Part shown: in pieces, positions 1 through 6,479 of the stretch
How positions within the stretch are numbered: the stretch's first letter is position 1
Layout of the letters: each line of letters begins with the position of its first letter
Assembly: GCA_964472725.1 (NCBI GenBank)
Contig: CAYYLZ010000055.1
Location: forward strand, 1-12,261
Source of the DNA: RGIG6375 sp964472725
Lineage (GTDB): Bacteria; Bacillota; Clostridia; Oscillospirales; Oscillospiraceae
Direction: 5' to 3'
DNA length: 12,261 bases
The notes under the pieces: model-generated
What the model saw: the letters and a program-made list of their open reading frames with translations, nothing else
Databases searched by the model: none
What the model was told of the DNA's origin: nothing
Position numbers and translations under genes: made by a program

Positions 1-11
1 ATTTACCTACC

Positions 12-1208
12 ATGGCAAAGCAGAAGTTTGAAAGAACCAAGCCTCACGTAAATATTGGTACCATCGGTCACGTTGACCACGGCAAGACCACCCTCACCGC
101 AGCTATCACCAAGTACCTCGCTATGCAGGGCAAGGCCGAGATGCAGGACTACTCCGCTATCGATAAGGCTCCCGAAGAGAGAGAACGTGGTATCACCATT
201 AACACCGCTCACGTTGAGTACGAGACCGACGCTCGTCACTATGCTCACGTTGACTGCCCCGGCCATGCTGACTACATCAAGAACATGATCACCGGTGCTG
301 CTCAGATGGACGGCGCTATCCTCGTTATCGCTTCTACCGACGGCCCCATGGCTCAGACCAGAGAGCACATCCTGCTCGCTCGTCAGGTTGGTGTACCCCG
401 TATCGTTGTTTTCATGAACAAGGCTGACCTCGTTGACGACGAAGAGCTCCTCGAGCTCGTTGAGATGGAAGTTCGTGAGCTGCTCAGCACCTACGAGTTC
501 CCCGGCGACGATCTGCCCGTTATCAAGGGTTCCGCTCTTAACGCTCTTATCTCCGAGTCCACCGATCCCAACGCTCCCGAGTTTGCTTGCATCAAGGAAC
601 TCATGGACGCTGTTGACAGCTATATCCCCACTCCCGACCGTGCAGCTGACCTGCCCTTCCTGATGCCTGTTGAGGACGTCTTCACCATCACCGGTCGTGG
701 TACCGTTACCACCGGCCGTGTTGAGCGTGGTGTTGTTAAGGTTGGCGACGAAGTTGAAATCGTTGGTATCCGTGAGACCAAGAAGACCGTCGTTACCGGT
801 ACCGAGATGTTCCACAAGGTTCTCGAGTACGCTGAGGCTGGTGACAACGTTGGTACCCTCCTCCGTGGTGTTGCTAAGTCCGACGTTGAGCGTGGCCAGG
901 TTCTTGCTAAGCCCGGCTCCATCAAGCCCCTCACCAAGTTCGTTGGCCAGGTTTACGTTCTGACCAAGGACGAAGGCGGCCGTCACACCCCCTTCTTCAA
1001 CAACTACAGACCCCAGTTCTACTTCCGTACCACTGACGTTACCGGCGTTATCACTCTTCCCGAAGGCACCGAGATGTGCATGCCCGGCGACAACGTTGAC
1101 ATGAGCGTTGAGCTCATCACCCCCATCGCTATCGAGAAGGGTCTTCGTTTCGCTATCCGTGAAGGCGGCCGTACCGTTGGTTCCGGCGTTGTTATCGAGA
1201 CTCTCTAA
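12..1208 (+). CDS. tuf: Elongation factor Tu
   Basis: This GTPase carries aminoacyl-tRNA to the ribosomal A site in the cytoplasm. The 398-residue length is normal for the family. All GTP-binding motifs are present: the P-loop GHVDHGKT at residues 19-26, the switch I segment GITINT, the DCPGH motif, NKAD near residue 137 and SAL near residue 175. They are followed by the two beta-barrel domains, with GRGTVTTGR and the C-terminal GGRTVGSGVV. Start ATG at 12 gives the usual MAKxKFERxKPHVN N-terminus. The 11 bases before it show no clear ribosome binding site, so that site and the promoter probably lie outside the window, perhaps after fusA in a str-type operon (inference). Codon choice is extremely biased (GTT, ACC, CTC, GCT), as expected of a very highly expressed gene. 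A strong terminator follows 35 bases after the stop. Confidence 0.99.
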   Translation: MAKQKFERTKPHVNIGTIGHVDHGKTTLTAAITKYLAMQGKAEMQDYSAIDKAPEERERGITINTAHVEYETDARHYAHVDCPGHADYIKNMITGAAQMDGAILVIASTDGPMAQTREHILLARQVGVPRIVVFMNKADLVDDEELLELVEMEVRELLSTYEFPGDDLPVIKGSALNALISESTDPNAPEFACIKELMDAVDSYIPTPDRAADLPFLMPVEDVFTITGRGTVTTGRVERGVVKVGDEVEIVGIRETKKTVVTGTEMFHKVLEYAEAGDNVGTLLRGVAKSDVERGQVLAKPGSIKPLTKFVGQVYVLTKDEGGRHTPFFNNYRPQFYFRTTDVTGVITLPEGTEMCMPGDNVDMSVELITPIAIEKGLRFAIREGGRTVGSGVVIETL

Positions 1209-1243
1209 TTTTTAAATTAGAAGCACTATATAACAAATAGCAG

Positions 1244-1276
1244 ACTCCCGCTGCAGAAATGCAGCGGGAGTTTTTT
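1244..1276 (+). terminator. Rho-independent terminator of tuf
   Basis: A perfect 12-bp stem (1244-1255 pairs with 1260-1271) closes on a GAAA tetraloop and runs into a stretch of six T. It ends tuf transcription, so the decarboxylase genes downstream form a separate unit. Confidence 0.95.
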
Positions 1277-1419
1277 CGTTTTTCGGGAATAATGCCCGCC
1301 GCTCAAAAACTTACAGCTTAATTTGAAATACATACCACCCGGCTTGTTTTTGCTCCGGCGCTATGAAATTTACGATTACTTAATACGAAGCAAAGGAACG
1401 TAAAAATAATAAAAAAGAC

Positions 1420-1448
1420 TTTACTTAAGTGTCGAAATAATGTATTAT
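1420..1448 (+). promoter_or_regulatory. Promoter of the decarboxylase operon
   Basis: TTTACT at 1420-1425 and TATTAT at 1443-1448 are separated by 17 bases. The expected transcript start near 1455 leaves a leader of about 40 bases before the TTG start at 1497. The ATG at 1440 in the same frame overlaps this -10 box and so is unlikely to be used. The stretch from 1277 to 1419 is non-coding and AT-rich, and I see no further signal in it. Confidence 0.65.
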
Positions 1449-1496
1449 GAACACATTCACCTGCTATGTAAATATGCGAAAAAGGGGAGATATACT

Positions 1497-1817
1497 TTGA
1501 GTATTATAGAGAAAATGCAGGATCCTGAAATTCTCCTTACTCTGCCTGTCGGAGAAAAGCTTTATGGCTCGATCATAGTTATGGTTCTCGGTATGGTATG
1601 CTGTATGGTTATCCTTACCATTATCCTGTTTATGGTCAAGCTTATGCACTACATTATGAGTCGCGGCGAAGTAAAGGCAAAGAAGGCTGCCGAGGCCGCC
1701 GCCGGCGAAATAGACCCCGCCACCGCTGCCGCCATCGTGTCTGCAGTGTCTGAGATGGAAGGCGGCAAGCCCTTTAAGGTTCGCAGTATCCATCAGGTAG
1801 AAGGAGGGGGGAAGTAA
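1497..1817 (+). CDS. Small membrane subunit of a Na+-translocating decarboxylase (OadG/MmdD/GcdD family)
   Basis: A 106-residue protein with one hydrophobic membrane segment at about residues 24-50. It is followed by a basic, Ala/Glu-rich stretch and a soluble tail ending in a Gly-rich GGGK. This is the layout of the OadG-type subunit, which ties the carboxyltransferase and biotin carrier to the membrane beta subunit. I chose the TTG start at 1497 because AGGGGAGA lies at 1482-1489, about 7 bases upstream. The alternative ATG at 1440 has no ribosome binding site and overlaps the promoter. It is the first gene of a three-gene operon, with the biotin carrier starting 2 bases after the stop. Sequence conservation in this family is weak, so the call rests on architecture plus neighbours. 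Which decarboxylase it serves (oxaloacetate, methylmalonyl-CoA or glutaconyl-CoA) cannot be read from this subunit. Confidence 0.85.
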   Translation: MSIIEKMQDPEILLTLPVGEKLYGSIIVMVLGMVCCMVILTIILFMVKLMHYIMSRGEVKAKKAAEAAAGEIDPATAAAIVSAVSEMEGGKPFKVRSIHQVEGGGK

Positions 1818-1819
1818 GC

Positions 1820-2215
1820 ATGAAGACTTATAACGTATATGTTAACGGCAACGCATATGTTGTCCAGATAGAAGAGGCCGGCGTCGGCGTTCCTGCGCCC
1901 GCTCCCGTTCCCATGCCTGTTCCCGTGCCTGCCGCAGCCCCCGCACCCGCGGCTGCTCCTGTACCTGCCCCCGCACCTGCTCCCGCCGCGCCTGTGGCAG
2001 CCAGTGATAATACCGTTACCTGCCCCATGCCCGGCACTATTCTCAGCATCGCCGTTAAGGCCGGTGACAGCGTCAAGGCCGGTGATGTGCTGATGATTCT
2101 TGAAGCGATGAAGATGGAAAATGAAATACTCGCCCCTGAGGACGGCGTGGTCGCCAGCGTTGCTGTAGCGCAGGGTGCCGCCGTCAATACCGGCGACGTA
2201 CTCGTTGTGTTCTAA
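1820..2215 (+). CDS. Biotin carboxyl carrier subunit of a Na+-translocating decarboxylase
   Basis: A 131-residue protein that carries CO2 on biotin between the carboxyltransferase and the membrane decarboxylase. It has three parts: a short N-terminal beta segment (1-22), a flexible linker of almost only Pro, Ala and Val (about 25-60), and a biotinyl domain (about 65-131). The biotinyl domain contains the EAMKMEN motif, so the biotinylated lysine is predicted to be K98. Pro/Ala linkers of this kind are typical of the gamma subunits of methylmalonyl-CoA and glutaconyl-CoA decarboxylases. The start at 1820 is preceded by a purine-rich AAGGAGGGGGG that overlaps the end of the previous gene, so the two are probably translationally coupled. 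The next gene starts 13 bases after the stop. An acetyl-CoA carboxylase carrier is a less likely alternative, because the neighbours are membrane pump subunits. Confidence 0.92.
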   Translation: MKTYNVYVNGNAYVVQIEEAGVGVPAPAPVPMPVPVPAAAPAPAAAPVPAPAPAPAAPVAASDNTVTCPMPGTILSIAVKAGDSVKAGDVLMILEAMKMENEILAPEDGVVASVAVAQGAAVNTGDVLVVF

Positions 2216-2228
2216 GGAGGGCGTTAAA

Positions 2229-3353
2229 ATGTTAGATGCAATAGTTCGTTTTCTGCAGAGCACCGGTATAGCTATGTTCGATTGGCGCAGCTGCGTTATG
2301 ATAATCATATCCTGCGTGCTGCTTTATCTGGCCATTGGCCGTCAGTTTGAGCCCCTGCTGCTCATTCCTATCGCAATGGGTATGCTCCTGTCCAACCTCT
2401 TCGGCTCCCAGATGTTCAACGCCGAGGAAGAGACCGGCATGCTGTATTATTTCTATAAGCTCAATAAGATGGGCATACTGCCTCCGCTGATCTTCATGGG
2501 TATCGGCGCCATGACGGACTTCGGTCCCCTGATAGCCAATCCCAAGTCCCTGCTCCTCGGCGCTGCCGCTCAGCTGGGTATATTCATTACCTTCATCGGC
2601 GCTATCCTGCTCGGCTTCACTGCTCAGCAGGCAGGCTCCATCGGTATTATCGGTGGCGCAGACGGCCCCACCGCTATCCATACCACAACTCAGATGGCTC
2701 CCGAGCTGCTCAGCGCCATCGCTATCGCAGCTTATTCCTACATGGCTCTCGTTCCCGTTATCCAGCCGCCTATCATGCGCCTGCTCACCACCGAGAAGGA
2801 GCGCCAGATAGTTATGAAGCAGCTCCGTCCCGTTTCCAAGAAGGAGAAGGTTCTCTTCCCCATCGTGGTCACCATCATCGTTTCCGTTATCCTGCCCGAC
2901 GCCATCTCTCTGGTAGGTATGCTCATGCTTGGCAACTTGTTCCGAGAGTCCGGTCTTACCGACAGACTCTCCGATACTGCTCAGAACGCGCTGTGCAATA
3001 TCGTTACCATTTTCCTGGGTCTCTCCGTCGGCGCTTCTGCCGTTGCTGAAACCTTCCTCACCAAGCAGACCCTCTTTATCCTGCTCCTTGGCGTCATTGC
3101 CTTCTCGGTGGGTACTGCAGGCGGCGTTCTGCTGGCCAAGCTCATGAACCTCTTCCTGAAGGATAAGATCAATCCTCTTATCGGTTCCGCGGGTGTTTCC
3201 GCGGTTCCCATGGCAGCCCGTATCTCCCAGAAGGAAGGCCAGAGAGCCAACCCCAAGAACTTCCTGCTCATGCACGCTATGGGTCCCAACGTTGCCGGTG
3301 TTATCGGCTCCGCCGTTGCCGCAGGCGTTCTGCTGAGCCTGTTTAACGGTTAA
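2229..3353 (+). CDS. Membrane beta subunit of a Na+-translocating decarboxylase (OadB/MmdB/GcdB family)
   Basis: A 374-residue polytopic membrane protein of normal family length. It decarboxylates carboxybiotin and couples this to outward Na+ transport. The family hallmark GGADGPTAI is at residues 142-150; its aspartate D145 corresponds to the essential membrane aspartate of the family. The C-terminal motif GPNVAGVIGS, at about residues 352-361, is also typical. Many hydrophobic helices are visible, for instance at about 22-36, 41-58, 84-96, 110-130 and 345-370. The ATG at 2229 is chosen because TAAGGAGGG lies 7 bases upstream, overlapping the stop of the biotin carrier gene. An earlier in-frame ATG at 2175 lies inside the carrier gene and has no such site. 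It is the last gene of the operon, followed by a hairpin terminator. No alpha (carboxyltransferase) subunit is present in the window. Confidence 0.95.
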   Translation: MLDAIVRFLQSTGIAMFDWRSCVMIIISCVLLYLAIGRQFEPLLLIPIAMGMLLSNLFGSQMFNAEEETGMLYYFYKLNKMGILPPLIFMGIGAMTDFGPLIANPKSLLLGAAAQLGIFITFIGAILLGFTAQQAGSIGIIGGADGPTAIHTTTQMAPELLSAIAIAAYSYMALVPVIQPPIMRLLTTEKERQIVMKQLRPVSKKEKVLFPIVVTIIVSVILPDAISLVGMLMLGNLFRESGLTDRLSDTAQNALCNIVTIFLGLSVGASAVAETFLTKQTLFILLLGVIAFSVGTAGGVLLAKLMNLFLKDKINPLIGSAGVSAVPMAARISQKEGQRANPKNFLLMHAMGPNVAGVIGSAVAAGVLLSLFNG

Positions 3354-3399
3354 GCAGAACTGAGTACATGCGAATTACATATTTTAATTGTTAAACAAG

Positions 3400-3429
3400 C
3401 AGCGCCTGCCGATTTTCCGGCAGGCGCTG
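3400..3429. terminator. Shared terminator between the decarboxylase operon and the RHH gene
   Basis: A perfect 12-bp stem (3400-3411 with 3418-3429) has a 6-base ATTTTC loop. It lies between converging genes. The T-tract is weak on both sides: TATTG follows on plus and TTGTTTAA follows on minus. It may therefore terminate in both directions with moderate efficiency. Confidence 0.75.
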
Positions 3430-3452
3430 TATTGCTGTGTATTAAAGTTAAT

Positions 3453-3650
3453 TTATTTTTCGGAAACAGTGCAATGCTCCAGTGCATATTCCAGGAATTT
3501 GCCTATAAGTTCGTTGCGGCTGCGCCCGGTTTGGGTTGAAATATCATTTATCCGTTCTACCAGATCTTCCTTAATGCGTATAGAGAAAGTTCTGTACCCA
3601 TCTTCACCTTTTGCCCGCTTGGGGTGTATTACTAATTTTTCTTTGCTCAT
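3453..3650 (-). CDS. Small ribbon-helix-helix DNA-binding protein (Arc/CopG-like)
   Basis: A 65-residue protein. After a basic N-terminal arm of about 18 residues comes a ribbon-helix-helix fold: the strand RTFSIRI (about 20-26), a first helix from KEDLVERINDI (about 27-40), a turn at TGRSRN and a second helix ELIGKFLEYALEH. This fold binds DNA as a dimer through the paired strands and usually represses its own promoter. The start at 3650 is chosen because GAGGTG lies 5 bases upstream. A longer in-frame form from 3692 would add 14 residues but has no ribosome binding site. It is transcribed away from an unknown 83-residue gene across an AT-rich 88-bp spacer that carries repeated TTATGTT boxes. 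Its targets cannot be read from sequence. An antitoxin role is possible but unsupported, since no toxin is recognisable. Confidence 0.8.
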   Translation of the reverse strand: MSKEKLVIHPKRAKGEDGYRTFSIRIKEDLVERINDISTQTGRSRNELIGKFLEYALEHCTVSEK

Positions 3651-3663
3651 ATTCTCACCTCTT

Positions 3664-3717
3664 AACATAAGTATAGTATTGACGCAAAACAAGTTATATG
3701 TTATGTTTTATGTTATA
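3664..3717. promoter_or_regulatory. Divergent spacer with TTATGTT boxes and rightward promoter; candidate operator
   Basis: The 7-mer TTATGTT occurs twice in perfect tandem (3701-3707, 3708-3714), after the related TTATATG at 3694-3700. An inverted copy, AACATAA, is at 3664-3670 near the RHH ribosome binding site. A rightward promoter with TTGACG at 3679-3684, 17 bases, and TATGTT at 3702-3707 coincides with the repeats. A protein bound to the repeats would cover that -10 box. That the RHH protein binds here is inference. Confidence 0.5.
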
Positions 3718-3738
3718 AAAATATGTTTGAGGTGCAAT

Positions 3739-3990
3739 ATGGAAAACAATGAATCAGATGAATTGATGAAAAGCTTAGCTGAACTGCCAGAGTCCGTGCA
3801 AAAAGCCTTTGCGTGGCTGATAACCCATTATGAAATAGCACTCGAAATCTGTTCCGCAGGGGAGCTTTCGGAAGAGCCGCGGGAAGAAATCAAGAAATCG
3901 GCGATGGAAAAGAACGAACCGATCTTATGGCTGTTGACGGACTTGGAAACCCTGCTGCACTCGCATGAGTATCAGGATAAGCAGGAATAA
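3739..3990 (+). CDS. Hypothetical protein, 83 residues
   Basis: I do not recognise this protein. It is acidic and hydrophilic overall, without a signal peptide or clear membrane segment. It appears mostly helical: ELMKSLAELPESVQKAFAWLITHY in the N-terminal third, an acidic middle (GELSEEPREEIKK), and a Leu-rich stretch (PILWLLTDLETLLHSH) near the end. There are no cysteine pairs, no catalytic motif and only one Cys. The ATG at 3739 is supported by TGAGGTG 4 bases upstream and by the promoter with TTGACG/TATGTT. The frame stays open further upstream to 3388, but that extension runs antisense over the RHH gene and is rejected. The divergent arrangement with a small DNA-binding protein suggests co-regulation. 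A toxin-antitoxin pair is one reading, but nothing in the sequence resembles a known toxin. Confidence 0.6.
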   Translation: MENNESDELMKSLAELPESVQKAFAWLITHYEIALEICSAGELSEEPREEIKKSAMEKNEPILWLLTDLETLLHSHEYQDKQE

Positions 3991-4030
3991 AAAACTCTGT
4001 GAGTGCATTTATTGTTTTAAATGAAAACTG

Positions 4031-4059
4031 TTGAATAGTCGGACATTAAATGCTATAAT
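4031..4059 (+). promoter_or_regulatory. Promoter of iorAB with extended -10
   Basis: TTGAAT at 4031-4036 and a perfect TATAAT at 4054-4059 are separated by 17 bases. TG at 4051-4052 forms an extended -10 (TGCTATAAT). This is the closest match to the vegetative sigma consensus in the window. The transcript should start near 4066, giving a leader of about 30 bases. Confidence 0.85.
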
Positions 4060-4094
4060 GCTTAAATAAACACAAAAGAAATGGAGTGCTTATC

Positions 4095-5873
4095 TTGCGA
4101 AAGATCATTATGAGCGGCGACGAAGCCGTCGCCCGCGGCGCGTGGGAAGCAGGCGTATCTGTTGCCGCCGCTTATCCCGGAACGCCCAGTACCGAGATAC
4201 TTGAAAACATGGCCCAGTATAAGGACGATGTTTATGCCACTTGGGCAAATAACGAGAAGATAGCCACCGAGATAGCGCTGGGCGCTTCCATCGGTGGTCT
4301 GCGAGCATTCGCAGCTATGAAGCACGTTGGTATGAACGTGGCCGGCGACCCCATTTTCTCCGCCGCATATACCGGCGTAAATGGCGGTATGGTCATCATC
4401 AGCTGCGACGACCCCGGTTGCCACAGCTCTCAGAACGAGCAGGACAACCGCTGGTACGCTCCCCATGCCAAGCTGGCCATGCTGGAGCCTTCCGACTCTC
4501 AGGAGTGCAAGGACTTCATGAAGGAGGCCTTCCGCCTCAGCGAAGAATTTGACTTGCTTACCCTCCTGCGCCTTACCACCCGCGTCTGCCATTCCAAGAG
4601 CCTGGTAGAGCAGGGCGAGCGCGTTATGCCCGAGGAGAAGAAGTATAAGTCCGAGTTCACCAAGTTCACCATGCTGCCCGTAAACGCCCGCAAGCGCCAC
4701 GTTATTGTGGAGGAGAACCTTGAAAAACTCAAGGAGTATTCCTACTCTTCTCCCCTCAACCGCATGGAGCTTAATGACAGCGACATCGGCGTTATCACCT
4801 CCGGCATATCCTATATGCACGCCCGCGAGGCCTTTGGTGACAGCGTTTCCTACCTGAAGCTGGGTATTACATATCCTCTCTCTGATAAGCTTATCAAGGA
4901 ATTTGCTTCCAAGGTCAAGACCCTTTGGATCGTTGAAGAGGGCGACGGCTATCTTGAGACCACCGTTAAGGGACTGGGGCTTGAGTGCGTAGGCAAGGAA
5001 AAGCTCAGCTGCCAGGGCGAGCTGGACGCTGCCCGTGTTCGCGCCGCCTTTGGCGTAGGCGAAGCTCCCGATACTTATGCCGCCCAGGCTCAGGCGCCTG
5101 CCCGTCCTCCCGTGCTCTGCGCAGGCTGCCCCCACCGCGGCTTCTATTTCGCCCTCAACACCTTCAAGGATAAGCTGGTTGCCGTGGGCGATATCGGCTG
5201 CTATTCTTTGGGCGCTTCCGCACCCTTCTTCGGCTTCGATATAGCTATCTGCATGGGCTCCGGCTTCTCCATTCCCATCGGCCTTTCCAAGGCTCTTGAA
5301 AAGCAGAACGACAGCCGCAAGGTGTTCGGTCTGCTGGGCGACTCTACCTTCTTCCACTCCGGCTTCAACAGCCTTGTGGACGCCGTTCACTCCGGTGCAA
5401 ACGTATGTCTTTGCGTGCTGGATAACAGCATTACCGCCATGACCGGCCATCAGGAGAATTCCGGCACCGCCAAGAACCTTATGGGCTATGAGGTGCCGCC
5501 TGTAAGCATTCTCGATATGATCTACGCCACCGGCATTGATAAGGAACGCGTGCTCATTGCCGACCCCATAGACCAGGAGGCAATGCAGGCCGCTATCAAG
5601 ACCGCTCTTGACAACGAGGGCGTATACGTAATTATCTCCAAGCGTCCCTGCGCTCTGCTCAAGGAGGTCATTAAGGCCAACGCAGGTATCCGCTGCGAGA
5701 TAGACGCTGATAAGTGCGTGGGCTGCAAGCGCTGCATGAAGGTAGCCTGCCCCTCCCTTGCTTTTGAAAATAAGAAGGCATGGATAGCTGACCCCGCAAA
5801 CTGCAATGGCTGCGGCCTGTGTATGCAGATGTGCAAGGTGGGCGCTATCAGCCGGATAGGCGGTGCAAAATGA
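4095..5873 (+). CDS. iorA: Indolepyruvate:ferredoxin oxidoreductase, alpha subunit
   Basis: The 592-residue large subunit of the enzyme that oxidatively decarboxylates indolepyruvate and other aryl pyruvates to aryl-acetyl-CoA, passing electrons to ferredoxin. The N-terminal pyrimidine-binding domain begins MRKIIMSGDEAVARGAWEAG and includes the AAAYPGTPSTE motif. A central CAGCPHRG motif lies near residue 341. The thiamine-diphosphate domain has GDIGCYSLGA and the GDS(T)...N metal-binding signature (about 414-445). The C-terminus is a two-cluster ferredoxin domain: CVGCKRC...CP near 540 and CNGCGLCMQMC near 569, both complete for [4Fe-4S] binding. The TTG start at 4095 has GGAG 8 bases upstream and gives the family's usual N-terminus; the GTG at 4086 overlaps that site. 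The iorB start overlaps its stop by ATGA. The reaction is oxygen-sensitive, which fits an anaerobe. Confidence 0.96.
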   Translation: MRKIIMSGDEAVARGAWEAGVSVAAAYPGTPSTEILENMAQYKDDVYATWANNEKIATEIALGASIGGLRAFAAMKHVGMNVAGDPIFSAAYTGVNGGMVIISCDDPGCHSSQNEQDNRWYAPHAKLAMLEPSDSQECKDFMKEAFRLSEEFDLLTLLRLTTRVCHSKSLVEQGERVMPEEKKYKSEFTKFTMLPVNARKRHVIVEENLEKLKEYSYSSPLNRMELNDSDIGVITSGISYMHAREAFGDSVSYLKLGITYPLSDKLIKEFASKVKTLWIVEEGDGYLETTVKGLGLECVGKEKLSCQGELDAARVRAAFGVGEAPDTYAAQAQAPARPPVLCAGCPHRGFYFALNTFKDKLVAVGDIGCYSLGASAPFFGFDIAICMGSGFSIPIGLSKALEKQNDSRKVFGLLGDSTFFHSGFNSLVDAVHSGANVCLCVLDNSITAMTGHQENSGTAKNLMGYEVPPVSILDMIYATGIDKERVLIADPIDQEAMQAAIKTALDNEGVYVIISKRPCALLKEVIKANAGIRCEIDADKCVGCKRCMKVACPSLAFENKKAWIADPANCNGCGLCMQMCKVGAISRIGGAK

Positions 5874-6442
5874 CGACTAATATTCTTCTCACCGGCGTAG
5901 GCGGACAGGGTACTATCCTTACCACCAAGATACTCTCTACCGCTCTTGCCCAGCTTGGTTATGACGTTAAGATGAGCGAAATTCACGGTATGAGCCAGCG
6001 CGGCGGTACCGTCAATACTCAGCTCAAGTACGGCGAAAAGGTTTACGCCCCCAATATCGGCGAGGGCGAGGCCGACATTATCGTTGCTTTTGAAAAGGTT
6101 GAGGCTCTCCGTGCTCTGCCTTATCTGAAAAAGGGCGGCAGCATCGTCATGGACGAGCGCGAGATATACTCCATGCCCGTTCTCACCGGCGACGCGGCTT
6201 ATCCCCATGAGGCTGAAAAGGAGCTGACCGAGCTGGTTGGCAAGGTAACCGTTATTCCCGCCAGCAAGATAGCCGAGGAGCTGGGCAGCATCAAGGCGCA
6301 GAATATCTGCCTGCTGGGCGCTCTTGTAAAGCAGCTGGGTCTTACCGAGACCGACTGGGAAAAGCTCATCAGCGAGAGCGTTCCCGCCAAGACCATCGAC
6401 ATAAATCTGGCAGCCTTCAAGCGCGGCTACGAATACGTATAA
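5870..6442 (+). CDS. iorB: Indolepyruvate:ferredoxin oxidoreductase, beta subunit
   Basis: The 190-residue gamma-type subunit of 2-oxoacid:ferredoxin oxidoreductases, which completes the active site with IorA. The N-terminus carries the nucleotide-like loop GVGGQGTILTTK (about residues 9-20), followed by the conserved EIHGMSQRGG motif (about 38-47). The GEGEADIIVAFEKVEALR segment and the AGSIKAQN-like GSIKAQN stretch near 145 are also typical of the family. The length is normal for IorB. The ATG at 5870 lies within the iorA stop (ATGA), so translation is coupled; AGGCGG a few bases upstream may help. A longer in-frame start at 5819 lies inside the iorA ferredoxin domain and is rejected. A hairpin terminator follows 9 bases after the stop. 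Confidence 0.95.
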   Translation: MTTNILLTGVGGQGTILTTKILSTALAQLGYDVKMSEIHGMSQRGGTVNTQLKYGEKVYAPNIGEGEADIIVAFEKVEALRALPYLKKGGSIVMDEREIYSMPVLTGDAAYPHEAEKELTELVGKVTVIPASKIAEELGSIKAQNICLLGALVKQLGLTETDWEKLISESVPAKTIDINLAAFKRGYEYV

Positions 6443-6451
6443 ACAACAAAT

Positions 6452-6473
6452 CCCCTTACCGTCAGGTAAGGGG
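6452..6473. terminator. Shared terminator between iorB and the converging AMP-binding fragment
   Basis: A 9-bp stem (6452-6460 with 6465-6473) has a GTCA loop. On plus it is followed by TAATTTTATT; on minus the stem is followed by an AT-rich ATTTGTTGTTT. It sits between converging genes, so it probably serves both. Confidence 0.8.
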
Positions 6474-6479
6474 GTAATT

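Noticed and set aside
3..986. Long open frame of 327 codons antisense to tuf
   Set aside because: It mirrors the biased codon use of tuf, has no ribosome binding site and resembles no protein family. Similar antisense frames over iorA (4062-5450) and mutS2 (9315-11072) are rejected for the same reason.
1277..1419. Possible riboswitch or leader RNA before the decarboxylase operon
   Set aside because: Only a short CGGG/CCCG pairing is visible, it lies upstream of the predicted promoter, and there is no conserved riboswitch core.
1440..1496. ATG at 1440 as the start of the small decarboxylase subunit
   Set aside because: It overlaps the likely -10 box and has no ribosome binding site, whereas the TTG at 1497 has AGGGGAGA at correct spacing.
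1888..2003. GC-rich repetitive stretch resembling a tandem repeat
   Set aside because: It encodes the Pro/Ala linker of the biotin carrier, a usual feature of this protein, so it is not an independent repeat element.
2175..2228. ATG at 2175 as the start of the beta subunit
   Set aside because: It lies within the biotin carrier gene without a ribosome binding site; the ATG at 2229 follows TAAGGAGGG by 7 bases.
3388..3738. Upstream extension of the 83-residue protein to 3388
   Set aside because: The extension runs antisense through the RHH gene and across its promoter region, and its translation looks like random Ser/Arg-rich sequence.
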